Assembly: GCA_905160935.1 (NCBI GenBank)
Contig: CAJHZI010000253.1
Coordinates: forward strand, 2,687,001 to 2,751,000
Direction: 5' to 3'
DNA length: 64,000 nucleotides
From: Enchytraeus crypticus
Taxonomy: Eukaryota > Annelida > Clitellata > Enchytraeida > Enchytraeidae
Of this stretch, positions 49,801-63,995 are shown in pieces (the first letter of the stretch is position 1; the number at the start of each line of letters is the position of its first letter). The notes beneath the pieces were generated by a model. The model had not been told where the DNA came from. It searched no databases and saw only the letters and a list, made by a program, of their open reading frames with translations. Position numbers and translations under genes: made by a program.

Positions 49801-51504
49801 CCTAATCGTGTACACTTGGTGGTGTCATGTCGATGGAAAGCCGACCTAAATGTTCCGTTTCCTACCTAGACCCCTCCATGTCGACCCCGATAGGGATTTA
49901 CGGCATGCTAAAATGAAGTTTTTTAAGGATATTTGCTAAAACTGCAACCACCAAAATCAACGACATATTCCACAGGATAAAAATAATAATAATTACACGT
50001 AGATTAAGTAAATATCTAACAATGAAACTTTTTACTTTACAATTATGAATTTATGCAAATCTAAACAGTTACTTACTACTGGAAATCTACGTCAACACAA
50101 TCACTAACTATAACACTTTAATAATATATTCAAATGGAATTCATGAATCTGACCTCTCCAATACAAACAAGTCTATCATTGTACTTTTCTATCCAAGGCT
50201 TCAAGTCATCTAAATCCTACAAATGCAATTAGGAGTCAATTATTAGTAATAATAATAAAAATTCCCCGTGTTGTGCTCGGGTGTGGTTGGACCACTGCAG
50301 AATAGGGCAACTCCAAACAATCTTAGTAAAAGGCGACTAAAGGCAGGAGCTGAGGAAGGCAAGAGGGGACCCACCTCACCATGAAATATTTTCCCCCAGA
50401 ATTAAATGGTAATAATCCACCTAACTGAGGAAGGCAACGGGAAACCACCTCAGCAGCCATACTTTTCCCAAGCTATAGGCTACATAAGGTATGAATAAGG
50501 CATAGACTTTGTGAAGGGATTAACTTGTTGATCTAAGGAGTGCTCTTATGGAGCAAGAAAACAGACTTTGAGTATGAATATGTACCTTGAACCTGCCACC
50601 TGGCAGCGCACTGAAGAATAATAAAAAATATTAAAAGAAATAATTAATTTAAAAAAAAATAATAATAACAGTAATAACAATTGCTACTGTTATTATTGTG
50701 ATGATATTAATAATAATAAACATACATTAATTACAAACAAGTAATAACTGGAAAATAAAAATCATATAGTGATCATATATTGCTTGAATCATTTTCATCA
50801 GCAACTAAAAAATTAACATAAGAATCTGCAAAATTGTTATTATATTATTATAATGGTAAATTGAACACATGCTCAATTAATTCATGAATATACTTATTAA
50901 ATAGATACTAAGAGGAGCAGTAATACAAATAACTGCTAATTATAGTTAGTTTTGCCCATCTCTGAATATACTGACTATGATCAGTACATTCAGAGATGGG
51001 CAAAACTAACTATACACTGTGTTTGACAGAAAAATGAGATCCCATACAGTGATAATCTGATGATCAAATAAAACTCTGAATGCATGGCAGAAAAAAATGT
51101 ACCAAATGACAATCCTTTGCTAAAAATCAGGAAAGAACCTATAGATTACAATTGCTAAGTATATACTTTCTTAAATTAAAGTATATATTTTTTAGCCCTT
51201 GTAGTTAGTTCTTTCTGATCATTAGCCACATAATCTAGTACACTGTGTACTACAAAATATAAAATAGCAATAATTATCACAAGTACAAAACAATGTACAA
51301 GAAATAATAAAGGTTTAACGTCCATTTCCTCATACAAGGATGATGTCAGGGACGTCATATACACTTGTACACCGCCGTATGAAATTACATAAAATTAATA
51401 ATAGAGTAATCATTAACCTTCTCAGAAACGCTTGTAGCTTCACCGGTATCATCTCCCTGAAAAGACATTTAAATTAAATATAAAATTACCGGTAAATATA
51501 CCTC

Positions 51505-51601
<97 letters not shown>

Positions 51602-51613
51602 GATATGTACATG

Positions 51614-51657
<44 letters not shown>

Positions 51658-54124
51658 TTATTATAGAAATTGTTGGAAGTTATTATTAAATATATTATTA
51701 TAATATTATTCTTGTTATAATTATTACTATTATTATTATTATTATTATTATTATGCAACACAAGCACTTATAGGTAGGTAATTAGTTAAGTCAGAGAAGT
51801 AGGCAGGTGGTAGACATTAAGTACTTTAGGAAACATCAATTTAAAGATATCTTAAATACCTGAACAGGATGGACCCCAAAACCTGCATAGAGGTAGTTTG
51901 GCCATCTACAAGAACAATACAATAATTAATGAAAAATGCTATCAACAATTCTCAAGAAAAATTCATTGATCTATTTTTAAATCATGATGGCAAATCAAAT
52001 AGTACATATAAACTAAATTAGTCAACATCAAATAAATATTACAAATTATCATGTCTTTATAGTTAATGTTATTATTTTACGAAATGGCCATTTTCCATCT
52101 ATACTATTATGTTTATTGGTTATATGTATATGATTATTATATATTTATGTTGTGATTTACAATTTAAAAGTAAAATAAGGTAAACAATTTATGCTGCAAA
52201 CATTTTACTGTAAAAGCTAAATTCATATGAAGCAAACAGAACTGTCAAATCAAATCTTTATCATATCAAATGCTGAAAGCAAGACAACAGCTGCTATATC
52301 TAAGTAACAGCTGCAGCAACTAATCAACAGCTGCAGCAATGAGACAACAGCTGGAGTATCTAAGTAACAGCTGCAGCAAATAAGCAATAACTGTAGTTAC
52401 TAAACGCTACAAGATATCTAATATTTCAGAGAAAATCAGCAATTTAAATAACTATGTTAAATAATGGAAGTACCAACCTATCCACCAATGAAATAATTCT
52501 TTCACAGTCTGACGCATTTTCAGACACAACTACAATCTTTTTGACATTAGCCTGAAACCAAAAAAAGTAAATAATTCTGTATTAATTTTAGATACACCAA
52601 CCACATTAAAGCACTCAAATTTGTTTAATTCCAATATTAACATACCCTAACGTAAGGTAACTGCGATACTTATCACAGTTTTGCAAAGTTTTTAGATATT
52701 ATAGTTGTGCACAATTTTACAAATTCGTTCAAGTACCTCTCTTGCTCTTGTTAGTGTTCCAGTAAGTGGCAGGTACTAGGACACATTCATACTCAGTGTT
52801 AACTCTCAAGCTCTCTAAAGATAACAAACTTCACAGATCAACTATCGTGTTCAATAAGACCTTTGCAAATCTAAATTGAGCCTCTAGAATAGAAAACAAA
52901 GAGGACTCATGAAGTGGTTTATCAATGCCTCACTCAGCTCTTGCTTAGTTACCTCTTACAATATGTGCAGTTAAAGGTAGATCTATTCCTTAATGAGGCG
53001 GAGACAATAATTGCATTTTATATTAGACAAAGGTAATTATATAATATAAAATATTCAATGCATGTCAGTTCTATATTATTTACAAATATTTATTAAATAT
53101 TAAATATAGATATAATATATTGCACATACACATATACACAATGTTACCTAATCAGCATAGATACTCAATTTTAATCAATTTCTCATGGATTTATAATACA
53201 TAATAATACCTGCTTTGATTTTTGCAGAACTTCATCAAGATCCTACATAGTAAAGTTAAACTTTATTAGAGACACTTAAAAATGAAAATTTAAAAACAGT
53301 TAATTTACTACAGGACACTATTTTCAACTGTGCACTTCAATTTCATATATATTTAAATTACACCAGAGTCTTGACCTATAAGCTTGACACCAGAGTCTTG
53401 ATCAATAATCTAGACACCATAGTCTTGACAAATATTCTTGACACCAAAGTTTTAATTAACATTCCTGACCCCATAGTCTTGAGTAAATTTCCTGACACCA
53501 CAATCTTGACTAATATTCTTGTCACTACAGACAAGCAAGTAGGAAGGTTGTCTGACTGTGAATCAATTTCAATTTCAAAAACCGGTTTCAGGATTCAAAT
53601 ACCGTGCTCACTCCATACTGACATGCCTTCGAGACAAGAAACTGACGTTAAAATTCAGCCTAAAGTTAACAGTTCGCTTAAAATCTCTAGCGACCTTAAG
53701 TTTAACCTGTAGACAATTATTTCAACAAGTCCTGAGTAAATCTATTTTACAAATGATATTGAAATGTCACAACACAGTAAATGCATTTTAATTTCCATAT
53801 TTAAATATGGCATTAAAAAATGATAGATATCATCTTGGATTTATTCATTGTGATGAGCATTTAACCTGTTTTGATTCAGATAGGGAATATTGCAGCTAGC
53901 ACCAGTTTAAGAATAAGCACTTATCACCTCAGAGTTTATTGCGTTTGTGACACAAATCCAGACCTCACAACCCTGAGGAAAGGTTCACAGCTTCATAAGA
54001 TAGATAGATAGATAGATAGAGAGAGAGTGAGAGAGAGAGAGAGAGAGGGAGTGAGAGAGAGAGTACAAACCTCTGTAAACTTTGCATCATATATATGAGT
54101 ATGTACGTCAATGAAACCTTCCAT
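40318..54124 (-). CDS. TATDN3: TATDN3, TatD-family metal-dependent hydrolase, 12 exons
   Basis: Exons: 54124-54071, 53242-53210, 52551-52478, 51905-51860, 51456-51418, 50216-50154, 49230-49153, 44748-44717, 44191-44136, 43236-43124, 41655-41575, 40446-40318. They total 798 nt, are in phase throughout with GT-AG junctions, and give 265 aa (vertebrate TATDN3 about 274). TatD-type metal ligands are present: H8-x-H10, E103 in C-I-G-E-V-G-L-D-F, H143 in [11 protein letters not shown]166 in H-A-F-D-G, and D214 in [15 protein letters not shown] is at 64-69. [10 protein letters not shown] and the V-E-E...L-F-P-K-L C-terminus are TATDN3-specific as remembered. The fold is a TIM barrel with probable DNase or related hydrolase activity; the physiological substrate is not settled. 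It is divergent to ICA1. Introns hold many repeats but no broken exon was seen. Confidence 0.95.
40928..41012 (+). mobile_element. SINE-E, tRNA-like
   Basis: TAGACCGCAGTGGTTAAAGC (A-box-like) and GGTCCGTGGTTCGATTCCC (B-box-like), about 30 bases apart as in a tRNA. Stems do not pair well. It lies in TATDN3 intron 11. Confidence 0.5.
42100..42260 (-). mobile_element. R4 repeat copy
   Basis: On the minus strand: AATTAAAGTGCTACTGTC, GAGCAAAAAGAAGGTCC and CCAAAATCCAGAAAATACG follow the family order. It lies in TATDN3 intron 10. Confidence 0.55.
42655..42750 (+). mobile_element. SINE-G copy
   Basis: GAGGATGTCCCTGACATCAT, then GACGAGGAAACTGACGTTAA and ACCTTATTATT. The plus-strand tail is homologous to SINE-A, but the upstream head is not. 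Confidence 0.65.
43270..43510 (+). mobile_element. SINE-B copy
   Basis: TCAATAGAGTAGAGGTAACA, ATGAAGTTTTAAATGAGAGA, GGACATTCACTGGACTG and GATAGATATCAACATAGTTG in order. It lies in intron 9, next to TATDN3 exon 10. Confidence 0.85.
43640..43770 (-). mobile_element. LINE-A 3' end with (TC)n
   Basis: A (TC)n run, then CAGTGCACTGTCCACTGGCA and GGTCCATGGTATATAACGC; the complement of the I-H-S-Y block follows (ACATATGAGTGGATCTTTAA). On the element strand, the microsatellite is again attached to the 3' terminus. Confidence 0.7.
45000..45230 (+). mobile_element. element D copy, longer
   Basis: CGATCGTCATCGTGTGGTGC, ACGTCCCTGACATTGCCC, GGCGAGGAACCGGACGTTAA and TTCTTATTGATATATCGATT match 9655-9807. 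It also contains an upstream GACAAAACTCCGTTAATTTT part. Confidence 0.55.
45386..45594 (-). mobile_element. SINE-B copy
   Basis: CGCGGCTGGGATTCGAACCC, CAATTCATCTCAGGTTCTG and TTCATAACGTTAACCCTACG on the plus strand are the complement of the head. The body is complete. It lies in TATDN3 intron 7. Confidence 0.85.
46325..46565 (+). mobile_element. R4 repeat copy
   Basis: AATTAGAGTGCTACTGTCGT, GGAGCACTATTGGCACAAA, CAAAATCCAGAAAATCAGTC and ACTCATGGACACTGGAGGGA. An open frame with S-K-K-K-V-Q and I-K-G-I-K-K-R-R-F spans it, comparable to that in 14795. Confidence 0.6.
46790..46865. repeat. (GA)n microsatellite
   Basis: AGAG run with few interruptions. It produces a spurious Arg-Glu repeat frame extending to 47159. 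Confidence 0.85.
47312..47412. repeat. AGGTCA-bearing tandem repeat
   Basis: Units of AGGTCATGATCAG, including AGGTCAGAGGTCA at 47349-47361 (a DR1 spacing of nuclear-receptor half-sites) and at least four further AGGTCA copies. It lies in TATDN3 intron 7. A regulatory role is unproven, since the unit may only be a minisatellite. Confidence 0.75.
47439..47576 (-). mobile_element. SINE-A copy, full-length
   Basis: GCTGGTAAAGCTTAAGTTAA, GTGACGGGCGAGCCCAGG, TTTGAACCCGC and CTTCGCCACTGGCTCCAGCC. Close to consensus. An ATT-rich tract separates it from the LINE fragment at 47638. Confidence 0.9.
47638..47764 (-). mobile_element. RLE-type LINE, terminal fragment
   Basis: On the minus strand: CGTGGCACATTGGCGAATGC, CACCCAGAGCATAGAGGAAC, then AATTAAATAAAGTCTTTA and TAGCCCAGGGCAATT. 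This equals the last codons and 3' UTR of the 30988 copy. The boundary lies in ATT-rich DNA. Confidence 0.75.
48097..48213 (-). mobile_element. SINE-A copy, head truncated
   Basis: AAGCTGGTAAAGCTAAGGTT, GTCAGTTTCCTCACTC and CGGTCGAGTATCTTACCGAC are present. The terminal CTGGCTCCAGCC is missing and the B box is mutated. Confidence 0.8.
48285..48400 (+). mobile_element. possible family C retroelement end
   Basis: GGCCTGCATGTCCTTATTTC resembles the GGCCTGTATGTCCCTTTTTC block at 55560. The remainder is weak. Confidence 0.35.
48485..48660. repeat. duplicated LINE-like tail with GA tracts
   Basis: TAGGAATATGTACCTTGGAC and CATTAGGCAGAACATTATGG occur twice in tandem, each followed by (GA)n. The sequence is like the terminal part of the LINE-A/50555 fragment. 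Confidence 0.7.
49692..49925 (+). mobile_element. SINE-C, tRNA-derived
   Basis: TTGTGGCGCAGTGGTAGAGA (A box) and GGTCGCGGGTTTCATCC (B box, one change) are followed by about 165 bases including CCTAGACCCCTCCATGTCG. Single copy here, in TATDN3 intron 6. The CCA-side stem is absent, so it is not a tRNA gene. Confidence 0.6.
50275..50510 (+). mobile_element. R5 repeat copy
   Basis: ACCACTGCAGAATAGGGC, CTGAGGAAGGCAACGGGAAA and GCTATAGGCTACATAAGGTA follow the R5 order. It lies in TATDN3 intron 5. Confidence 0.55.
50555..50620 (+). mobile_element. LINE-like tail fragment
   Basis: GAGTATGAATATGTACCTTG, then AACCTGCCACCTGGCAGCGC and ACTGAAG, followed by an AATAAT run. It shares the CCTGCC...GCAG(T/C)GCACT signature of LINE-A ends. 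Confidence 0.5.
50941..51014. repeat. long hairpin, 34-bp arms
   Basis: TATAGTTAGTTTTGCCCATC begins an arm of 34 bases at 50941-50974 that pairs with 50981-51014 with one mismatch, around a 6-base loop. It lies in TATDN3 intron 5. Confidence 0.9.
51300..51375 (-). mobile_element. SINE-G tail
   Basis: AATAATAAAGGTTTAACGTC and CATTTCCTCATACAAGGATG, then ATGTCAGGGACGTCAT. Same tail as 23246. Confidence 0.65.
51505..51755. repeat. (TA)n and (ATT)n microsatellites
   Basis: Three TA runs, then an ATT run to 51755, all within TATDN3 intron 4, just after exon 4. Confidence 0.9.
52288..52373. repeat. 20-bp minisatellite with CAGCTG in each unit
   Basis: CAGCTG occurs at 52288, 52308, 52328, 52348 and 52368, exactly 20 bases apart; a degenerate sixth (TAACTG) is at 52388. 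The unit is roughly AACAGCTGCAGCAA plus a variable ATCTAAGTA-type part. It lies in TATDN3 intron 3. CAGCTG is an E-box core for bHLH proteins; whether it is used is unknown. Confidence 0.85.
53361..53522 (+). repeat. 27-bp minisatellite, six units
   Basis: CACCAGAGTCTTGACCTATA starts unit 1; later units vary (CACCATAGTCTTGAC). The unit length is a multiple of three, which keeps a 113-codon frame open. It lies in TATDN3 intron 1. Confidence 0.85.
54000..54065. repeat. GATA/GA microsatellite beside exon 1
   Basis: TAGATAGA units followed by GAGA. It ends a few bases from the TATDN3 exon 1 donor at 54070. Confidence 0.85.
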
Positions 54125-54311
54125 AGTGTAAAGCGTAATCACTCAAACAATTTATAACAATGTCTCGTATAGTAGTAGTTAACAAACTTGATTAAACTAC
54201 ACTAAAATAACTGTAGAATTAATATTAAAATAACAGATATAGATTTAAATCCTACGCAAAAGGTTCAGCTAGGAAACAACATTCAAAAATAGAGTGCAGC
54301 TTTCATTAACA

Positions 54312-54545
54312 ATGAATCTAAATAGCGTAGGGGTAACGTCATGAAGTTTTAAATGACGAATCCTGAGGTGATTTGAATCCTCGTGGGTTCGAATCCCAGC
54401 CGCGCTGATCTGAGAGTAAAATCTCGGACATTCACTGGACTGGTTATACGGAAAATGGTCTAAATTGCCTAACGGATTAAACATGTGGTTTTAAAAGTGA
54501 TAGATATCAACATAGTTGATTATTCACTATAATGCGTGTTTACTT
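54312..54545 (+). mobile_element. SINE-B copy in TATDN3 upstream region
   Basis: TAGCGTAGGGGTAACGTC, GTGGGTTCGAATCCC, CATTCACTGGACTGGTTA and GATAGATATCAACATAGTTG are intact. It is the best SINE-B copy. Confidence 0.9.
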
Positions 54546-55559
54546 TTTTAAGTGCAATCTTTTTAATTGAGTGCATTCAAATTTGTTAAGACCGTTTCAA
54601 ATCTAATAAATCCGCAACTTACAAAACTTCATGCCGTTGCGAAACGTGTTTGTTTACAAATAAATAGTGGGTTGGGCAAATCCAGGCATCTATCGAGCGT
54701 AGTGATCTCAGAATGTGTTTATAATAATTTTTAAGAAGTTAAAAAATAACTCATATGAAATGTTCCTAATTCAGAAATAAAAATAATTTAATTTTAATTT
54801 TCAACTGCGTTCAAAAAGTTTGAAAAGTTCGAAGTCTGATATGAGAGCTATATTTTCAAGACCTGATATAAGTTTTTATTTTAGTGAAGGGCCCTTGGAT
54901 GAGTTTGGCTACAGCTGTTAGATATTTGTTTACATTATAATTAGTATGATAAAATAATTTATATCTTAAATTAATTCTAAAATATATGTTAGAATCAATT
55001 TTAAACTGGATAAAAATATTACACTAATAGTATTTTATATTATATATTATATAATATAAAATATATATATATATATTTTATATTATATATTCCGTAATTA
55101 ATTCTAGTAATATATAAATTCTGACAGAAATAAATATCAGGAATATAATTATCCCAGTGATTGCTTATTAATATGTCAGGTTAAAATTGTGAATGAATTT
55201 AGAATCTGCTTGCAGGAATGAAGGAGTGGAGTTTAGGTAAAAAGTAGACTCAAAAAAAAACTTTGTATCGAGATTAAATGAATTAACGCAAACTGAAACA
55301 TTAACTTAAGTGGCAATAAAAACACACTAAAGAGGAAACCATGCTTAACCCTTTCAGCACTGCCATTATTTTCTAAATGAGCTCTTAAATACTATCATGT
55401 ATTTCTTAAGTAGCTTTTAAATATTGAGATATTTTGATTTTGCACGATTTCGTTTTTTCCACATAAATTTTTAATAAAATACTACTGTAAAATTTAATAA
55501 AATCACTAAGGCATCAATTTAAGTATATTTATGCTAATTTATTAACATTACATTCCTTA

Positions 55560-55695
55560 TATAATATAAAATGGGCATACGTCAGAGCCGTTGGGCCTGT
55601 ATGTCCCTTTTTCACGTCGCTTCTAAATGTTATATTGTTTATTTGCAATTTCCTGAAAATAAAAGCTATCTATCTATCTATCTAGTAGGATTGTG
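55560..55695 (+). mobile_element. family C retroelement 3' end
   Basis: GGCATACGTCAGAGCCGTTG, GGCCTGTATGTCCCTTTTTC, CACGTC and CCTGAAAATAAAAGC, ending in (TATC)n. Same order as 8995-9112. Confidence 0.6.
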
Positions 55696-55916
55696 CTAGT
55701 CATCAAATAAATACTCTGTATTCATTAAATATGTATTAAATAGCTTATAAAGATAAGTACTTACTAAATACTTTGAATTCTTTGATGTGAAGTGTAGAGA
55801 TTTTTAGTTTACAGTGCAAATTGAGTCATATTTCCTGAGGGATTAACATTATCTACGGTAGATTTTTTATTCTAGATAGCAGCTGTTGAAGCTTCATTAT
55901 TATTTAGTTTTCCACT

Positions 55917-60720
<4,804 letters not shown>

Positions 60721-61307
60721 TGCTGAGAACTGCAACTGCCGATTGATTAGCCTAGTCAGTAACATACTTGGCGGTTAAGGAGTGGATCAGTGGTTCAATT
60801 CTCAGCGTGATCTGTGTAAAACTACAGCTAGAATCTACTGTTAAGAATCTTATTCCAATTAACCAAGCAGCTAATGTCGATTACTAAGATCTCAGTTTGT
60901 TTATAATATCATTTTGTTTTACTATATATTGCATTGTAATGAATTTGTTGATGCTATTTATGTAAATGTATTACTGAGTTTGCTAATGAAACTGAATTGA
61001 CTAGAAATTAATTCTTGTGAATCTGTACCTAATTAATTGCATAGCATTCATACATTCATTAAATGTATTGTTGGCATACATGTACGTACGGCATAATTAT
61101 ATGTGTAATATTGCATATTTATAACATACATACGATGATTTGAAATAATCTCATTAATTTCATTGCAGTAATTGACTTGTAATTAATTTCATATAAAATT
61201 AATTACATAGAATTTTATATTTAATTTTCACATAAAGTAAAGTCATGGCTTTACAAATTTTTTAAACTTTGATATCAATTAAACTATTAGTTGAGTTATA
61301 ATTGGAC

Positions 61308-61480
61308 ATCGCCACTGGCTGGAGCCAGTGCCGATGTCGGTAAGATATTCAACTGCGGATCAGTATATGCGGAGTTAAAAAATTGCATTTTAATTATTAT
61401 GGCATTACTGGGCTCGCCGTCACTAACATCGCTTTCGAGTGAGGAAACGGACGTTAACTTTAGCTTTTTTTAGCTTTGCT
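61308..61480 (+). mobile_element. SINE-A copy with internal insertion
   Basis: GGCTGGAGCCAGTGCCGATG, then GCGGAGTTAAAAAATTGC with about 30 extra AT-rich bases at the B box, then TGGGCTCGCC, ATCGCTTTCGAGTGAGGAAA and CGGACGTTAA. Confidence 0.85.
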
Positions 61481-61941
61481 TTTAATGCCGCCATTTAAAA
61501 TTAACCTTCTAAGGTCTTTGACTGGTAGGTAGTTAGTAATAATTAGAATTTATTTTTATGGAGCCCTAATATACTATACATTCCAGCAATTGCTGATGAG
61601 TTTCTACATTTTATTGCATTATTGTTTTAAAAGCACTAATCAAATTTCGTATCGTCGTCTTTACTTGAGTCTTGGCATTTATAATTTTATTTTTAAGCTA
61701 TATGTTTATTGCATTGGTATTGGCTGACCTTTAGCTGGCATTATGTACTTCTGTCAAAAATCATGATATGTTAATAGTATAAATTCTTTATTGTGTGAAT
61801 ATTGTGTATATGTGAATGTTCCTTGTGTTACTTGTGGCAAGTTACCTACTTATACATGTGCAGAATTTCTGGTATTTAAGGATGTGCAGAATTTGCGATT
61901 TTCATAGTTTATAAAATGGTATTATTCCTCGTTTATTTTGA

Positions 61942-61947
61942 AATAAA
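61942..61947 (+). terminator. candidate poly(A) signal for ICA1
   Basis: AATAAA about 1.2 kb after the ICA1 stop. It is the clearest hexamer in this stretch, but only position supports it. Confidence 0.3.
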
Positions 61948-62709
61948 TTGTCTTATATTTTGTTGTTAATTTGATGTTGTAATATTGTACTCCTGCGTGT
62001 AATATGTTAATTAAGTATGGACAAGTTAATTTTTCATTTATCAAATAGACTAATGGATATAATGTTTGGTATTTATGAAAGCTTGTCATAGTAAATACAT
62101 GTATATGCATAATAACCAAATTTACATAATCTTCAAAATTTCTCATCTTCTCACTGGTTTGTAATTACTATGTTCCCAAATATTTGTTAAAGCGCTATGC
62201 GGTTTCTATTGCTGTTAGTTTTCTTTATCAAATAAGAATTCTAATTGTGAAATAGTAGCCATATTTATTAGATTGATGGAGGTGTTTAAATGTCAAGTTA
62301 ATTCTCTGTTTTTTTTTTTTTTTTCGCTCTTACATAGTTTTGTTCTTACGTTATACTATGATCATGGAAGTTTAATAACCCTTTATTGCACTGGAAAATT
62401 TTAAACGTACAAATACTAACAGGACTTGTAAATTATCAACATGTAAAATTAGATTTTCTTCGTTAAATAATATTTATAATTGTATGGATATGTTGTCGTG
62501 GACCTATACCTCTCAGCATTTTATACTTTAAATTTATTTTTTGTACTCTGGTTTAATTCTTTAGGCCTATATGACATGCGTACGTGATTTCAGTTCTCAC
62601 AGTTCTTCATCCTTGATTTAGCGCTACTTTTCCTTGTAATTGAACGCAAATTTAATCATGAAAATTCTTTTACCAAAAACTTCAACTAATTATTTGTCTT
62701 GTTCGTCCT

Positions 62710-62815
62710 TCTCGGACATTCACTGGACTGGTTACACGGAAAATGGACTAACAGTTTAAACATGTGCTTTTAAGAGTGATAGATATCAACATGGTTAATG
62801 ATTTCACTGTACTGT
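62710..62815 (+). mobile_element. SINE-B 3' fragment
   Basis: TCTCGGACATTCACTGGACT, GTTACACGGAAAATGG and GATAGATATCAACATGGTTA. The tRNA-like head is absent. Confidence 0.8.
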
Positions 62816-62928
62816 TGTTACGTTTTTTACCATCAGGGTTATTATCTGGTATGACTCAATAGGTGACTGATTGTTTCTATAAGAATTTGTGTGCGAAGTG
62901 AGGATCAGCTCTTTATTGTGTTATGCAA

Positions 62929-62929
<1 letters not shown>

Positions 62930-62966
<37 letters not shown>

Positions 62967-63345
62967 GTGCACTGCCTACTGACAGGTCCATGGTATATAA
63001 CGCCTCCACTCTTCTCTGTCTTCCACTTTCCACTTCATGTCTACATATGAGTGGGTCTTTAAATCATCTAACATACCTAATCTCGGCCTGCCTCTGCCTC
63101 TTTTTCCTTCCATTCTGCCTTCAATAACCTCTTTTAATAGACTTTTCTCACTTAGAATGTGTCCTATCCAACTCTTTTTCCTATTTCTTAATACATTTAT
63201 CTCTCCAGAACTTCCTCATTGTAACCTTTTGAGTCCGGCTAATCCTCTCCATTATTCTCCTAATTCACATATCCAATGCCTCTAGTTTCCTAATATCTTC
63301 CTTTCTTAAGGTCCATGGAAATATATTTTGACAGATGGTTTTCCT
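62930..63345 (-). mobile_element. LINE-A 3' end, longest copy
   Basis: On the minus strand it covers K-V-T-M-R-K, W-I-G-H-I-L-S, L-L-K-E-V-I-E-G-R-M-E-G-K-R-G-R-G-R-P-R-L-G-M-L-D-D-L, and after a shift the H-S-Y-V-D region, ending TGTCAGTAGGCAGTGCACTA and a (GA)n run at 62935-62963. Stops interrupt it, and the reverse transcriptase core is missing. Confidence 0.75.
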
Positions 63346-63604
63346 TAGCGCTGATCAGTCGTTTCTTAATCGCTTTGTATGTCAAAGCGCGGTTTTTATA
63401 CTGTTGGTTTATTATAATACAGCCGTATTCTTATGTGTTAAAATTTTAATTGTAAATTTATACTACTTTATCTGGATTTTGTACCTAATCTAATCAAATC
63501 AAATCATTCAATAAACATAAATAATGTAGCGAAACATATCTAATCGTAAATGGCTAATAAAATGCATTCAAATTCTAAATAAATTCTTGTTAGTAGTAAT
63601 TATA

Positions 63605-63680
63605 CTATGGAAAAAGGTCTATTCGTACCCCAACCCTATTTAAAATGAGATTCAAGGGAAGATAATGATGAGTTGTAGTC
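63605..63680 (+). mobile_element. family E end fragment
   Basis: ACCCCAACCCTATTTAAAAT, then GAGATTCAAGGGAAGATAAT and GATGAG. It corresponds to the last part of 10805-10965. Confidence 0.5.
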
Positions 63681-63809
63681 ATACTAATAAGTAATAAACA
63701 ATTACTTTTTTACGTTATTTATTTATTTATTTAATTATTACTACAATAATAAGTAGAGGACCCCCTTTATAAGATCTTCTGGAAAATTTAGCATTTGTTT
63801 AGATTTGTT

Positions 63810-63995
63810 AGCAATGTAGAGCCCAGACCCTGAAGAATAGACCATCTCTTTGCTACTCTTGACTTTAAGTGACAGCTAAGAATTAGTTTAGGAAGACAAT
63901 AAGAAACTACCTAAAAAATTCTGTTATTATTCCAAGCTGAAGGCTACCGTCAATCATGATAACTACGAGCACAATGAGACTAATACCAAGATGTT
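63810..63995 (+). mobile_element. R5 repeat copy, diverged
   Basis: CCCTGAAGAATAGACCATCT, TTTAGGAAGACAATAAGAAA and ATTCCAAGCTGAAGGCTACC follow the R5 order. It may extend past the window edge. Confidence 0.5.

Larger units (their letters stand above)
54125..55916. promoter_or_regulatory. divergent intergenic region, TATDN3 / ICA1
   Basis: About 1.8 kb between two start codons on opposite strands, so it should contain both promoters. It holds a SINE-B copy about 190 bases from the TATDN3 start, a family C repeat end, and an AT-rich centre. A TTTATTCTAG acceptor-like site at about 55866-55875 could begin the ICA1 coding exon, implying an upstream non-coding exon. No CpG-rich core or clear TATA box stands out. 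Confidence 0.5.

Noticed and set aside
53371-53712. 113-codon plus-strand frame
   Set aside because: Produced by a 27-bp minisatellite whose unit is a multiple of three.
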